Source: Egicoccus halophilus (lineage in GTDB: Bacteria; Actinomycetota; Nitriliruptoria; Nitriliruptorales; Nitriliruptoraceae). From it: a stretch of DNA of 64,000 bases. The notes under the pieces are model-generated. The model had not been told where the DNA came from. It worked only from the letters and a program-made list of their open reading frames with translations, and ran no database searches. The stretch's first letter is position 1, and each line of letters begins with the position of its first letter. The DNA is taken from the NCBI RefSeq assembly GCF_004300825.1, contig NZ_CP036250.1, positions 1,736,001 through 1,800,000 on the forward strand. Direction: 5' to 3'. Below, in pieces: positions 9,293 through 19,175 of the stretch. The position numbers and the translations under genes are program-made.

Positions 9293-11392
<2,100 letters not shown>

Positions 11393-11393
11393 C

Positions 11394-11399
11394 TAGCGT
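11394..11399 (+). promoter_or_regulatory. TAGCGT -10-like element
   Basis: CGCTAGCGTT lies 32 nt before the GTG of the SAF-domain dehydrogenase, in the 221-nt divergent gap opposite the topoisomerase gene. It is identical to the TAGCGT boxes at 15987, 18088 and 48279. Confidence 0.4.
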
Positions 11400-11430
11400 T
11401 CGCAGCCGTCGACACGGCAGAGGATCGTTC

Positions 11431-12693
11431 GTGGTGCTGGGCATGGGGCAGTCGGAAGGCGAGAGCGCGGGCGTGCAGGCGCGGGTGGCCGTCGTCGGGG
11501 CGGGGTTCGTCGGTCGGGGACTGGTCCACCGCCTGGCGCGGCGCACGTCGGTCGCGGGTCTGCTGGTCGTCAACCGTCGTGCCGAGCGCGCCGTGCAGGC
11601 GTTCGCCGACGCCGGGGTCGACCCCGACGCCGTGGTGCGCGAGGACGATCCGGCCCGCGTCGGGGAGGCGGTGGCCGAGGGGCGGCCCGCCGTCCTCGCG
11701 GACGCGTCGGTCCTGCCCGAGGTGCCCGGCATCGACGTGGTCGTCGAGGCCACCGGCGCGATGACGTTCGGTACCCGGACCATCCTCGCCGCGCTCGAGG
11801 GCGGTCGCCACGTCGTGTCGATGAACGCCGAGGTGGATGCGCTGCTCGGCCACCACCTGCAGGCGGTCGCCGAACGGGCCGGGGTGGTCTACACCATCGG
11901 CGACGGCGACCAGCCCGGCGTGCTGCTGCGGGTGATGCACGAGGCGGAGCAGCTCGGTCTGCGTCCGACGGTCGCCCTCAACTGCAAGCGCAACCTCGAC
12001 GTCCACCAGAACCCCGACGACAGCCGGCCCTACGCCGAACGGGACGGGACCAGCGTCGAGATGACCACCGCGTTCGGCGATGGCACCAAGATGCACATCG
12101 AGAACGTGGTGACCGCCAACCTCAGCGGGTTGCGACCCGCCCCGATCGGGACGCCCGGCGTCCGGACCGAACTGGCCGCGGTGGCCGACGACGTGCGCGC
12201 GGCCGGCATCGAGCCCGGCACGGTGCACTTCACCCTCGGTGGCGACTTCGGGGGTGGCGTGCTGGTGCTGGCCGGCACGGACGATCCCGACTTCGACGCG
12301 CCCTACCTGCGCTACGGCAAGCTCGGTGACGGTCCCTGGTACCCGCTGTTCCGGCCCTACCACCTCATCCACATGGAGGTGCCGGTCACCATCGACCAGG
12401 TGCTGGCTGGCGGACCGGCGTTGGGCACGCGCACGCCGGCACCGGTGGCGACCTGCGTGGCGGTCGCCAAGCGCGACCTGCGGGCGGGCGAGCAGCTCGA
12501 CGGGATCGGCGGCTTCACCGCCTACGGGGTCGCGGCCACGGTCGAGGAGGGCGCCGAGCTGCTGCCGATCGGGCTGTCGCAGCACGCGACGCTGCGCCGC
12601 GACGTCGGCGTCGACCAGCCGGTCCGGCTCGAGGACGTCGAGCTCGACGAGGACGCCGAGCTCGTGCGCCTCGCCCGTCAGAGGCGCGGGTAG
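11431..12693 (+). CDS. Homoserine-dehydrogenase-like NAD(P) oxidoreductase with C-terminal SAF domain
   Basis: 420 residues. A Rossmann motif VAVVGAGFVGRGL lies at 19-31, then VVVEATGAMTFGT and HVVSMNAEVDALLG as in homoserine-dehydrogenase-like proteins of COG4091. The last quarter (TCVAVAKRDLRAGEQLDGIGG) looks like a SAF domain. GTG at 11431 is preferred because GAGG stands 7 nt upstream; an in-frame ATG at 11443 is the alternative. The substrate is unknown. COG4091-type proteins are oxidoreductases acting on sugar-derived or amino-acid-derived compounds. The gene ends 16 nt inside the convergent ugd gene. Confidence 0.7.
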   Translation: MVLGMGQSEGESAGVQARVAVVGAGFVGRGLVHRLARRTSVAGLLVVNRRAERAVQAFADAGVDPDAVVREDDPARVGEAVAEGRPAVLADASVLPEVPGIDVVVEATGAMTFGTRTILAALEGGRHVVSMNAEVDALLGHHLQAVAERAGVVYTIGDGDQPGVLLRVMHEAEQLGLRPTVALNCKRNLDVHQNPDDSRPYAERDGTSVEMTTAFGDGTKMHIENVVTANLSGLRPAPIGTPGVRTELAAVADDVRAAGIEPGTVHFTLGGDFGGGVLVLAGTDDPDFDAPYLRYGKLGDGPWYPLFRPYHLIHMEVPVTIDQVLAGGPALGTRTPAPVATCVAVAKRDLRAGEQLDGIGGFTAYGVAATVEEGAELLPIGLSQHATLRRDVGVDQPVRLEDVELDEDAELVRLARQRRG

Positions 12694-14009
12694 CCGATCC
12701 CGTCGTAGCGTCCGACCGCGTCGGGGGGGAGCACCCGGCGACCGTCGACGACCGGGACGTCGCGTGCCGCGAGCAGCTCGGGCACGTCGCGGTACTCCGG
12801 CCAGGACGTGACCAGCAGCACCGCGTCGGCGCCGTCGAGCGCCGTGGCGAGCTCGGTGGTGTAGGCGACACCGTCCGTGCCGAGCACCGCCTGGGCCGGG
12901 CCGGTCGCGATCGGGTCGTGGACCACCACCTCGGCGCCGCGGGCGACGAGTTCGGGGACGATCGTCAGCGTCGGGGATTCGCGCACGTCGTCGGTGCCGG
13001 GTTTGAACGCCGCGCCGAGGACCGCCACGCGGGAACCGGCCGGGGCCACATGGTGCTCGAGGCGCTCGAGCAGCTGCAACGGTTGGCGGGCGTTGACGGC
13101 CAGCACCGCTTCGAGCAGGTCCATCGACGCGTCGGTGGACCGGCCGTGGGCGACCAGCGCCTTGACGTCCTTCGGGAAGCAGCTGCCGCCGAACCCGCAG
13201 CCGGCCGCGAGGTAGGTCAGCATTACCGGACGCACCCGGGTGCCGTCCACGACCGGGGAGAAGCGGCGGTCGAGGTGGACGCCCTCGAGCACGTCGACCA
13301 CGTCCACGCCGAGCTCGCCGGACAGATTGCCGACCTCGTTGGAGAACGAGATCAGCGTCGCGAGCAGCGCGTTGGCGGTGTACTTGATCATCTCGGCGGT
13401 GCGCGGGTCGACCCGCAGGACCGGGGTGTCGTCGAACACGGCGTACAGCGCCGCCATGGTGTCGAGCGTGCGCTCGTCGACGCCGCCGAGCACGATCCGG
13501 TCGGGTTCGAGGAAGTCCTGCACGGCGACACCCTCGCGTAGGAACTCCGGGTTCATCGCGAGCCCGATCTCGGCGCCGACACGACGTCCCGACGCGGCCT
13601 CGAGCGCCGGGCCGACGACGTCCTCGGTGGTGCCCGGCACCACCGTCGACTTGACCGCGACGACGTGGTAGCGGTCGAGCTCGGCCACGACCTTGCCGAC
13701 CTGCCGGGCGGCCTCCTCGATCTGGCCGAGGTCGATGCGGTCCTCGCCGAAGGGGGTGCCGACCGCGAGGATCGTCACCTCCGTGTCGCGCACGGCGTCG
13801 GCGAGGTCGGTCGTGGCCCGGAACCGGGTGCCGACGACGCCGGCGAGCAGCTCGGGCAGCCCGTCCTCGTGGATCGGGGACTGGCCCGCGTTGATGCGCT
13901 CGACCTTGGCCTCGTCGAGGTCGACGCACACGACGTCGTGGCCGACGTGCGCGAGGCAGACGCCCGAGACCAGGCCGACGTAACCGGTGCCGACGATCGA
14001 GACACGCAT
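12678..14009 (-). CDS. ugd: UDP-glucose 6-dehydrogenase
   Basis: Oxidises UDP-glucose to UDP-glucuronate with NAD. 443 residues, normal length. NAD motif GTGYVGLV at 7-14, VKSTVVPGTT in the middle, the nucleophile C277 in GCGFGGSCFPKD and the C-terminal FKPGTDDVRESP. It lies 2 nt downstream of the UDP-xylose-synthase-like gene, so product and consumer enzyme are co-transcribed. Its 3' end overlaps the convergent SAF-domain gene by 16 nt. Confident call. Confidence 0.95.
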   Translation of the reverse strand: MRVSIVGTGYVGLVSGVCLAHVGHDVVCVDLDEAKVERINAGQSPIHEDGLPELLAGVVGTRFRATTDLADAVRDTEVTILAVGTPFGEDRIDLGQIEEAARQVGKVVAELDRYHVVAVKSTVVPGTTEDVVGPALEAASGRRVGAEIGLAMNPEFLREGVAVQDFLEPDRIVLGGVDERTLDTMAALYAVFDDTPVLRVDPRTAEMIKYTANALLATLISFSNEVGNLSGELGVDVVDVLEGVHLDRRFSPVVDGTRVRPVMLTYLAAGCGFGGSCFPKDVKALVAHGRSTDASMDLLEAVLAVNARQPLQLLERLEHHVAPAGSRVAVLGAAFKPGTDDVRESPTLTIVPELVARGAEVVVHDPIATGPAQAVLGTDGVAYTTELATALDGADAVLLVTSWPEYRDVPELLAARDVPVVDGRRVLPPDAVGRYDGIGYPRL

Positions 14010-14011
14010 GC

Positions 14012-15124
14012 TCAGGCCTCCTGCTGGGCGAGGTACCAGCGCAGGGCCCGGCGCAGACCCTCCTCGAGGCGGACCTCGGGGGCGTAGCCGAGCTCCTCGC
14101 GCGCCTTGTCGATGACCGGCTGCCGCCGGTTGGGGTTGTCGGTCAGGTAGTCGACGTCGTCGGAGGTCGCGGTGCCGACCCGCCCCTGGTAGCCGAGCTC
14201 CGCGCGGGCGAGCTCGACGACCCGTTCGGCGAGCTCGCGCATGGAGATCTCCGAGGCGTCGGTCCCGATGTTGTAGGGCTCGCCGGGACGGCCGTCGACC
14301 AGGATCCGGAAGTAGCCGTCGACCGCGTCGGCGACGTAGCAGAAGGTCCGTGACGCCGAGCCGTCGGAGAGCAGGGTGATGTCCCGACCGGCGAGGACGT
14401 CACGCATGAAGTCGGGCAGCACGCGGCGGTCGTCGATGCGGAGGCCCGGGCCGTAGTTGTTGAACGGGCGGGCGATCGTGACCGGGACGCCGCGGTGGCG
14501 GGCGAAGTTCACGCACAGGGTCTCGCCGTAGCGCTTGGACTCGTCGTAGCAGGCACGTGGCCCGGTGCACGACACGTGGCCGCGGTAGGTCTCCGGCGTC
14601 GGGATGTTGGCCGGGTCGGGATCGCCGTAGATCTCGCTGGTGGAGAAGAACAGCAGGCCGCGCAGCGGGTCGTCACCGTGCGCGCGGGAGGCCGCGTGGT
14701 CGAGCAACAGCCGCAGCCCGTCGACGTTGGCGTCCATCGTCTCGATCGGGAAGCGGCGGTAGTAGGTCGGCGAGGCCACCGACGCGGCGTGCACGATCCA
14801 GTCGAAGGTCGGCTCGTCGGCCGGCAGCGGCGCGAGGACATCGCGCTCGACCACCCGCAGCGACGCGTCGTCGAGGTCGGTCAGCCAGGCCGGCACGCCT
14901 CGCAGGAAGTTGTCGTGCACCGTGACCCGGATCGCCGGCCGGGACGGGTTCGCCCGGCTCCAGGCCAACGGGGCCTGCACCAGGTAGTAGCCGAGGAAGC
15001 CGGCACCGCCGGTGATCAGCAGGTCGTCGCCCGCCATGCGGGTGAAGACGCCGTCGAGCCGCTCTGCCAGACGGCGCAGGTCATCGGCCGTCACGTCCGG
15101 TACCGCGCTCACGCCACTGCCCAT
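14012..15124 (-). CDS. Extended SDR, probable UDP-glucuronate decarboxylase (UDP-xylose synthase-like)
   Basis: 370 residues. NAD motif ITGGAGFLG ends at 45, TSEIYGDP at about 162-169, then the PRACYDESKRYGE segment at 189-201 with catalytic Y193 and K197. The PRACYDE-K-R form is characteristic of UDP-glucuronate decarboxylases and close relatives. Being directly upstream of ugd supports a UDP-glucuronate to UDP-xylose route. An N-terminal extension of about 30 residues precedes the Rossmann fold. A dTDP-glucose dehydratase-like activity is less likely but not excluded. Confidence 0.75.
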   Translation of the reverse strand: MGSGVSAVPDVTADDLRRLAERLDGVFTRMAGDDLLITGGAGFLGYYLVQAPLAWSRANPSRPAIRVTVHDNFLRGVPAWLTDLDDASLRVVERDVLAPLPADEPTFDWIVHAASVASPTYYRRFPIETMDANVDGLRLLLDHAASRAHGDDPLRGLLFFSTSEIYGDPDPANIPTPETYRGHVSCTGPRACYDESKRYGETLCVNFARHRGVPVTIARPFNNYGPGLRIDDRRVLPDFMRDVLAGRDITLLSDGSASRTFCYVADAVDGYFRILVDGRPGEPYNIGTDASEISMRELAERVVELARAELGYQGRVGTATSDDVDYLTDNPNRRQPVIDKAREELGYAPEVRLEEGLRRALRWYLAQQEA

Positions 15125-15184
15125 CGTCTGCCGCCCTGTCCCCGTCGTCCGTCCGTCGGCGTCCGGTGCGGACGCCGGCGAAGG

Positions 15185-15985
15185 CTAACGGTCACGGGCC
15201 AGCAGAGCGGCCACGACGTCGAGATCGTGCGGCGTCACGACGTGCACGTTGCGCGGGTCGCCGGGCACCACGACGACGTCGTGCCCGATCGCGGTGACCA
15301 GCGCCGTGTCCTCGAGCGCCGGTGGGGGAGCGGACCCGCCGGCCGCCCCGCCGGCCGCCCTGCCGGCCGGTCCGCCGGCCGGTCCGCTCGCCGTGGCGCG
15401 TGCGGTCGCGCCGGCGGCGTGGGCCCGGCGCAGGACGTCGTTGCGGAACGCCGCGGGGGTCTGGACCAGCACCAGCTCGTCACGGCCGACGACCTCGTCG
15501 AGCCGGCCGTCGCGGGTCCGGCGCACGAGGTCGCCGGGGCGCAGACCCGGGACGGCCGCGTCGGCACCGTCGCGGACGGTGCGCACGAGCCGCTCGACCA
15601 GGGCGGCGTCGGCCAGCGGGTTGGCGGCCTGGTGCACCACGACCACGCCCCGGTGCGCCGGGACCGCGGCCAGCCCGTTGCGCACCGAGGCGGGCCGGTC
15701 GGGGCCGCCGGTGACGACCGCGTCGACCGGCGCGCCGTCCCAGTCGGCACCTGGTGGCAGGACCAGCACGACACCGTCACAGCAGTCGCGCACCGCGGCG
15801 AGCGCGAGATCGACCAGCCGGTGTCCGGCGACCGTGACGAACTGCTTGGGGCGGCCGAACCGGCTGCCGCTGCCGCCGGCGAGCACGACGGCCCACACGG
15901 GACCGTCGGCGGCAGCCGTGTCGACGGCCGGCGTGTCGACGGCCGGCGTGTGAGCGTGCGGCGTAGCCGGGTGGGGCGAGGTCAC
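15185..15985 (-). CDS. IspD-like nucleotidyltransferase with altered catalytic motifs
   Basis: 266 residues of the GT-A-like IspD/TarI family. The nucleotide loop GGSGSRFGRPKQ (37-48) and QTPAAF (175-180) are intact. The usual HDAARP motif, whose Asp and Arg are catalytic in E. coli IspD (D106, R109), reads HQAANP at 118-123. The C-terminal Lys of the NxK motif is also missing (NVHVVTP). A Gly/Pro/Ala-rich insert at 200-218 comes from a 12-bp tandem repeat. The N-terminus has a repeated TPAVD segment. It heads the ugd operon, 60 nt before the SDR. A normal methylerythritol-phosphate enzyme is doubtful; a diverged sugar- or alditol-phosphate cytidylyltransferase, or an inactive copy, fits better. 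Confidence 0.6.
   Translation of the reverse strand: MTSPHPATPHAHTPAVDTPAVDTAAADGPVWAVVLAGGSGSRFGRPKQFVTVAGHRLVDLALAAVRDCCDGVVLVLPPGADWDGAPVDAVVTGGPDRPASVRNGLAAVPAHRGVVVVHQAANPLADAALVERLVRTVRDGADAAVPGLRPGDLVRRTRDGRLDEVVGRDELVLVQTPAAFRNDVLRRAHAAGATARATASGPAGGPAGRAAGGAAGGSAPPPALEDTALVTAIGHDVVVVPGDPRNVHVVTPHDLDVVAALLARDR
15335..15382. repeat. Four tandem 12-bp repeats inside the IspD-like gene
   Basis: Units CCCGCCGGCCGC, CCCGCCGGCCGC, CCTGCCGGCCGG and TCCGCCGGCCGG lie head to tail. They keep frame and encode the Gly/Ala/Pro-rich insert of the protein, so they likely arose by slippage. Confidence 0.8.
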
Positions 15986-15986
15986 C

Positions 15987-15992
15987 TAGCGT
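15987..15992 (+). promoter_or_regulatory. TAGCGT -10-like element before rfbC
   Basis: CCTAGCGTTC lies 50 nt before the rfbC ATG, in the divergent gap with the IspD-like gene. Same hexamer as at 11394, 18088 and 48279. Confidence 0.35.
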
Positions 15993-16041
15993 TCCCCTGG
16001 CGGTCGACGGAGCCGCGGAGTCTGACAGAGGAGCCCGACGG

Positions 16042-16587
16042 ATGCGGTTCACCCCGACCGAGGTCGACGGCGTGTTCGTCGTGGACGTCGAGCCGCACGC
16101 CGACGAGCGGGGCAGCCTCGCGCGCGCCTACTGCGCCGAGGAACTCGCGGCCCACGGGCTCGAGGCGGACGTGGCGCAGATGAACCTCAACCACAGCGTG
16201 CGGGCAGGGACGCTGCGCGGGCTGCACTTCCAACATGCGCCCCACGGGGAGGCGAAGCTGGTTCGCTGCGTCCGTGGCGCCGTCTTCGACGTCGCGGCCG
16301 ACGTGCGACCCGACTCGCCGACCTACGGTCGCTGGGTCGGGGTCGAGCTGACCGCGGACAACCGCCGGGCACTGTTCGTCCCGGCCGGCTGCGCGCACGG
16401 GTTCCAGACCCTGGTCGACGACACCGAACTGCTCTACACCGCCAGCCACCCCTACACGCCGGGGGCGGAGGGCGGCGTGCACCACGCCGACCCGATGTTC
16501 GAGATCCCCTGGCCGCTGCCGGTCGCCTCGGTGTCCGACAAGGACGCGTCCTGGCCGCACGTGCCGTCGGCGGACACGACGGGGTGA
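16042..16587 (+). CDS. rfbC: dTDP-4-dehydrorhamnose 3,5-epimerase family protein
   Basis: 181 residues of the RmlC cupin family. The catalytic base H62 is present in LRGLHFQ, followed by KLVRCVRGAVFDV, and LYTASHPYTPGAEGG carries the expected Tyr. FVPAGCAHGFQ is also typical. No rfbA, rfbB or rfbD is in the window, and the next gene makes CDP-glucose. It may therefore epimerise a CDP- or GDP-linked 4-keto-6-deoxy sugar, or pair with dTDP genes elsewhere. The ATG follows GACAGAGGAGCCCGACGG, a good ribosome-binding site. Confidence 0.88.
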   Translation: MRFTPTEVDGVFVVDVEPHADERGSLARAYCAEELAAHGLEADVAQMNLNHSVRAGTLRGLHFQHAPHGEAKLVRCVRGAVFDVAADVRPDSPTYGRWVGVELTADNRRALFVPAGCAHGFQTLVDDTELLYTASHPYTPGAEGGVHHADPMFEIPWPLPVASVSDKDASWPHVPSADTTG

Positions 16588-16639
16588 CCCGGCGCGAAAC
16601 CGAGGTCCCACGCCGCCCTGCCGGGTACCGTCGGGCATC

Positions 16640-16655
16640 GGCAACGGGGGACGAG
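16640..16655 (+). repeat. 16-nt leader element, copy 2
   Basis: Identical to 7531-7546 (GGCAACGGGGGACGAG). Here it ends 10 nt before the rfbF ATG and is followed by GGGAGTCGGT. Confidence 0.5.
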
Positions 16656-16665
16656 GGGAGTCGGT

Positions 16666-17469
16666 ATGAAGGCGGTCCTGCTCGCCGGCGGATTCGGGAC
16701 GCGACTGAGCGAAGAGACCTCGGTACGTCCCAAGCCGCTGGTCGAGATCGGCGGACGGCCGATCATCTGGCACATCATGCAGACCTATGCCGCGCACGGG
16801 ATCGACGACTTCGTCGTCTGCTGCGGCTACCGGGGGGACCTGCTCAAGGAGTACTTCGTCAACTACTGCCGCTGGGAGTCGGACTTCACGGTCGACCTCG
16901 GCTCGGGAGAGGTGGAGATCCACCGCTCCCCGCGCGAGTCCTGGCGGGTCACCCTGGTCGACACCGGCCTGCACACGATGACGGGAGGCCGTGTCCGTCA
17001 CGTGCGTGATCTGCTCGACGACACGTTCTTCCTCACCTACGGCGACGGGGTCGCCGACGTCTCCATGTCGGACCTGCTCGCCTTCCACCGTCGCCAGGAC
17101 GCCCTGGTCACGCTCACCGCGGTGCAGCCGCCGGGACGCTTCGGCGCGCTGACGATCGCGCCCGACGAGGACAAGATCACCCGCTTCCACGAGAAGCCGA
17201 GCAGCGGCGACGGTGGCGGGGAGGCGTGGATCAACGGCGGCTACTTCGTCGTCGAACCGTCGGCCCTCGACTACGTCGACGGACCCGACACGGTGTGGGA
17301 ACGCGAGCCGCTGGAGCGGTTGGCCTCCGAGGGCAACCTCGCCGCCTACCGCCACGCCGGCTTCTGGCATCCGATGGACACCCTGCGCGACAAGCACCAG
17401 CTCGAGGAGTTGTGGAGCGGCGGGTCGGCGCCGTGGACCGCCGCCTGGCCCGTGCCCCTGCAAGCTTGA
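16666..17469 (+). CDS. rfbF: Glucose-1-phosphate cytidylyltransferase
   Basis: Makes CDP-glucose from CTP and glucose-1-phosphate, the first step to CDP-linked dideoxy or branched sugars. 267 residues. The nucleotidyltransferase signature LAGGFGTRLSEETSVRPKPL begins at residue 6, with IGGRPIIWHIMQTYAAHG, FLTYGDGVADV and FHEKP further on; this is the RfbF rather than the RfbA pattern. The expected partner CDP-glucose 4,6-dehydratase (RfbG) is not recognisable here, though the GalE-like SDR at 18191 is close. The gene has its own leader and a TACCGT box at 16626-16631. Confidence 0.9.
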   Translation: MKAVLLAGGFGTRLSEETSVRPKPLVEIGGRPIIWHIMQTYAAHGIDDFVVCCGYRGDLLKEYFVNYCRWESDFTVDLGSGEVEIHRSPRESWRVTLVDTGLHTMTGGRVRHVRDLLDDTFFLTYGDGVADVSMSDLLAFHRRQDALVTLTAVQPPGRFGALTIAPDEDKITRFHEKPSSGDGGGEAWINGGYFVVEPSALDYVDGPDTVWEREPLERLASEGNLAAYRHAGFWHPMDTLRDKHQLEELWSGGSAPWTAAWPVPLQA

Positions 17470-17484
17470 CGCGCTCGCGGCGAG

Positions 17485-17925
17485 TCAGCGAGGCGTAGCC
17501 CGACGTCGCGAGAGGCCGCAGTTGGGTCGGGCCTCGATGACCGGATCGGTTGGCAGTTCGACGCTCGAGCGGGTGCTGAGGCAGACGCCGGCCTCGCCGT
17601 CCTCCCCGCCCGCGCCGAGCGGATCGGCGGATCCTCCACCAGCCCCTGGATCGGAAGGCGCGTCGAGCGCGGCGCGGAGTTCGGACTGCAGTACCTCGCG
17701 GGCGGTCGATCGCGCGCCGCGAACCTCACGTCTCACCGTGCGGAAATCCTCGCCGAATCCGTCGACCGCGGCCTCGCGTTTTAGCTCGGCCAACGCGGTA
17801 CCGGTCTCTTGACGGAGGCGCGACAACACCTTCGCCACGTCACCTGTCAACTTGGGGAGCCGGTTCGGACCGACGACCAGCACCGCCACGACCGCGATGA
17901 CCAACAGTTCCTGGAACCCCGGCAC
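17485..17925 (-). CDS. TatA/TatB-family Sec-independent translocase component
   Basis: 146 residues if begun at GTG 17925, which has GAGG 5 nt upstream and puts the family hallmark at the very N-terminus: one short membrane helix (FQELLVIAVVAVLVVG), the hinge GPNRLP and an amphipathic helix (LTGDVAKVLSRLRQET). ATG at 17985 would add 20 residues. The length and acidic, Ser/Gly-rich tail favour TatB over TatA. No tatC is nearby. A twin-arginine substrate is encoded 2.5 kb away, which makes a dedicated role conceivable. Convergent with rfbF, 15 nt apart. Confidence 0.75.
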   Translation of the reverse strand: MPGFQELLVIAVVAVLVVGPNRLPKLTGDVAKVLSRLRQETGTALAELKREAAVDGFGEDFRTVRREVRGARSTAREVLQSELRAALDAPSDPGAGGGSADPLGAGGEDGEAGVCLSTRSSVELPTDPVIEARPNCGLSRRRATPR

Positions 17926-18087
17926 GTGGACCTCGAACGGAGAGGATGCGTCTGCCCCCACGCCGAACCGTACAGAGGCAGGCATGCCCTGTCTCGGGAA
18001 CTGGCGGGGAACGGCTCCCGCCGACCGGGCTCGGACGAGCGAATCGACGTCTTTCTCCGTTGGCGAGACACGACGCCTGCGTCGGGC

Positions 18088-18093
18088 TAGCGT
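18088..18093 (+). promoter_or_regulatory. TAGCGT -10-like element
   Basis: GGCTAGCGTC lies 98 nt before the epimerase ATG in the divergent gap with the Tat gene. The longer distance leaves room for a leader. Confidence 0.3.
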
Positions 18094-18190
18094 CTCCGAC
18101 GGGCAAGTCGGTTCCTGTACGCGGATCGGGGCGATCCGGGGGAACCGTGTCGTGCGTGGGGGCACGTCCCAGGGATGTGGGGGGTGGAAC

Positions 18191-19174
18191 ATGCGGGTCG
18201 TGGTGACCGGAGGCGCTGGGTTCATCGGCGCCAACCTCGTCAGGCGCCTGGTGACGACGCCGGGGATCACCGGTGTGGTCGTCGTCGACGACCTGTCCAC
18301 TGGTGGACTGGCGAATCTTGCAGGCATCGACGACGAGGACGTCGAGACACCGGTCGATGTCAGGATCGGGAGCATCCTCGACGAGGGCCTGCTGCAGGCG
18401 GCCTTTGCCGGCGCTGACGCGGTCGTGCACTTGGCGGCGTTGCCGTCAGTCCCGCGCTCCATCGATGATCCGATGGCCAGTCACCTCGTCAACGCGACCG
18501 GCACGCTGTCGGTGCTCGAGGCGGCACGTCGTGCCGGGAACCTGCACGTGGTACTCGCGTCGTCCTCGTCGGTGTACGGCGCGAACCCCGCCCTGCCGAA
18601 GTCCGAGAACCTGCAGCTGCGACCGATGTCGCCCTACGCGGTGTCGAAGCAGGCAACGGAGGCGTATGCGCTCGCCTACGCCCACTGCTTCGGCCTTCCC
18701 GTCCTGCCGTTCCGGTTCTTCAACGTCTTCGGTCCTCTGCAGGCCGCCGGGCACGCCTACGCCGCCGCGATCCCGGCGTTCCTCGACGCTGCCATGCGTG
18801 GGGTGCCGGTCCCCATCGAGGGAGACGGGCTCCAGACCCGCGACTTCACCTACGTCGGGTCGGTGAGCATGGCGGTCATCGATGCGCTGCAGCGTCGCGT
18901 GACCAGCGACACGGCCGTGAATCTCGCCTTCGGCAGCCGCTGCACGCTGCTCGAACTGATCGACGAGTTGGAACGTCAGGTGGGAACACCGCTCGTCCGT
19001 GAACACCGTGCACCACGCCAAGGGGACGTGCGCCACTCGCAGGCCGACGCGACGCGACTTCGTGCCCTGTTCCCCGAGCTGGAACCCGTCGACCTGCAGA
19101 CGGGGTTGCGGCAGACCATCGACTGGTTCCGCACGCTGCCCGAGTACGCCCTGGGCGGCGCCAGCGTGCGCTGA
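18191..19174 (+). CDS. NAD-dependent sugar epimerase/dehydratase (UDP-glucose 4-epimerase-like SDR)
   Basis: 327 residues from the ATG after a GGGGGGTGG ribosome-binding run. NAD motif TGGAGFIG at 6-13, ASSSSVYG at 123-130 and catalytic Y149xxxK153 in SPYAVSKQATEAY. FRFFNVFGP and TRDFTYVG follow in order. The pattern fits GalE/WbpP-type 4-epimerases of UDP-hexoses or UDP-HexNAc. The aminotransferase gene begins 1 nt after its stop. It could supply a 4-epimer or a 4-keto intermediate for that enzyme. Confidence 0.85.
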   Translation: MRVVVTGGAGFIGANLVRRLVTTPGITGVVVVDDLSTGGLANLAGIDDEDVETPVDVRIGSILDEGLLQAAFAGADAVVHLAALPSVPRSIDDPMASHLVNATGTLSVLEAARRAGNLHVVLASSSSVYGANPALPKSENLQLRPMSPYAVSKQATEAYALAYAHCFGLPVLPFRFFNVFGPLQAAGHAYAAAIPAFLDAAMRGVPVPIEGDGLQTRDFTYVGSVSMAVIDALQRRVTSDTAVNLAFGSRCTLLELIDELERQVGTPLVREHRAPRQGDVRHSQADATRLRALFPELEPVDLQTGLRQTIDWFRTLPEYALGGASVR

Positions 19175-19175
19175 C

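Noticed and set aside
16042-17469. dTDP-rhamnose pathway
   Set aside because: Only the 3,5-epimerase type gene is present; the nucleotidyltransferase next to it has the RfbF (CDP-glucose) signature, not RfbA, and rfbB and rfbD are absent.
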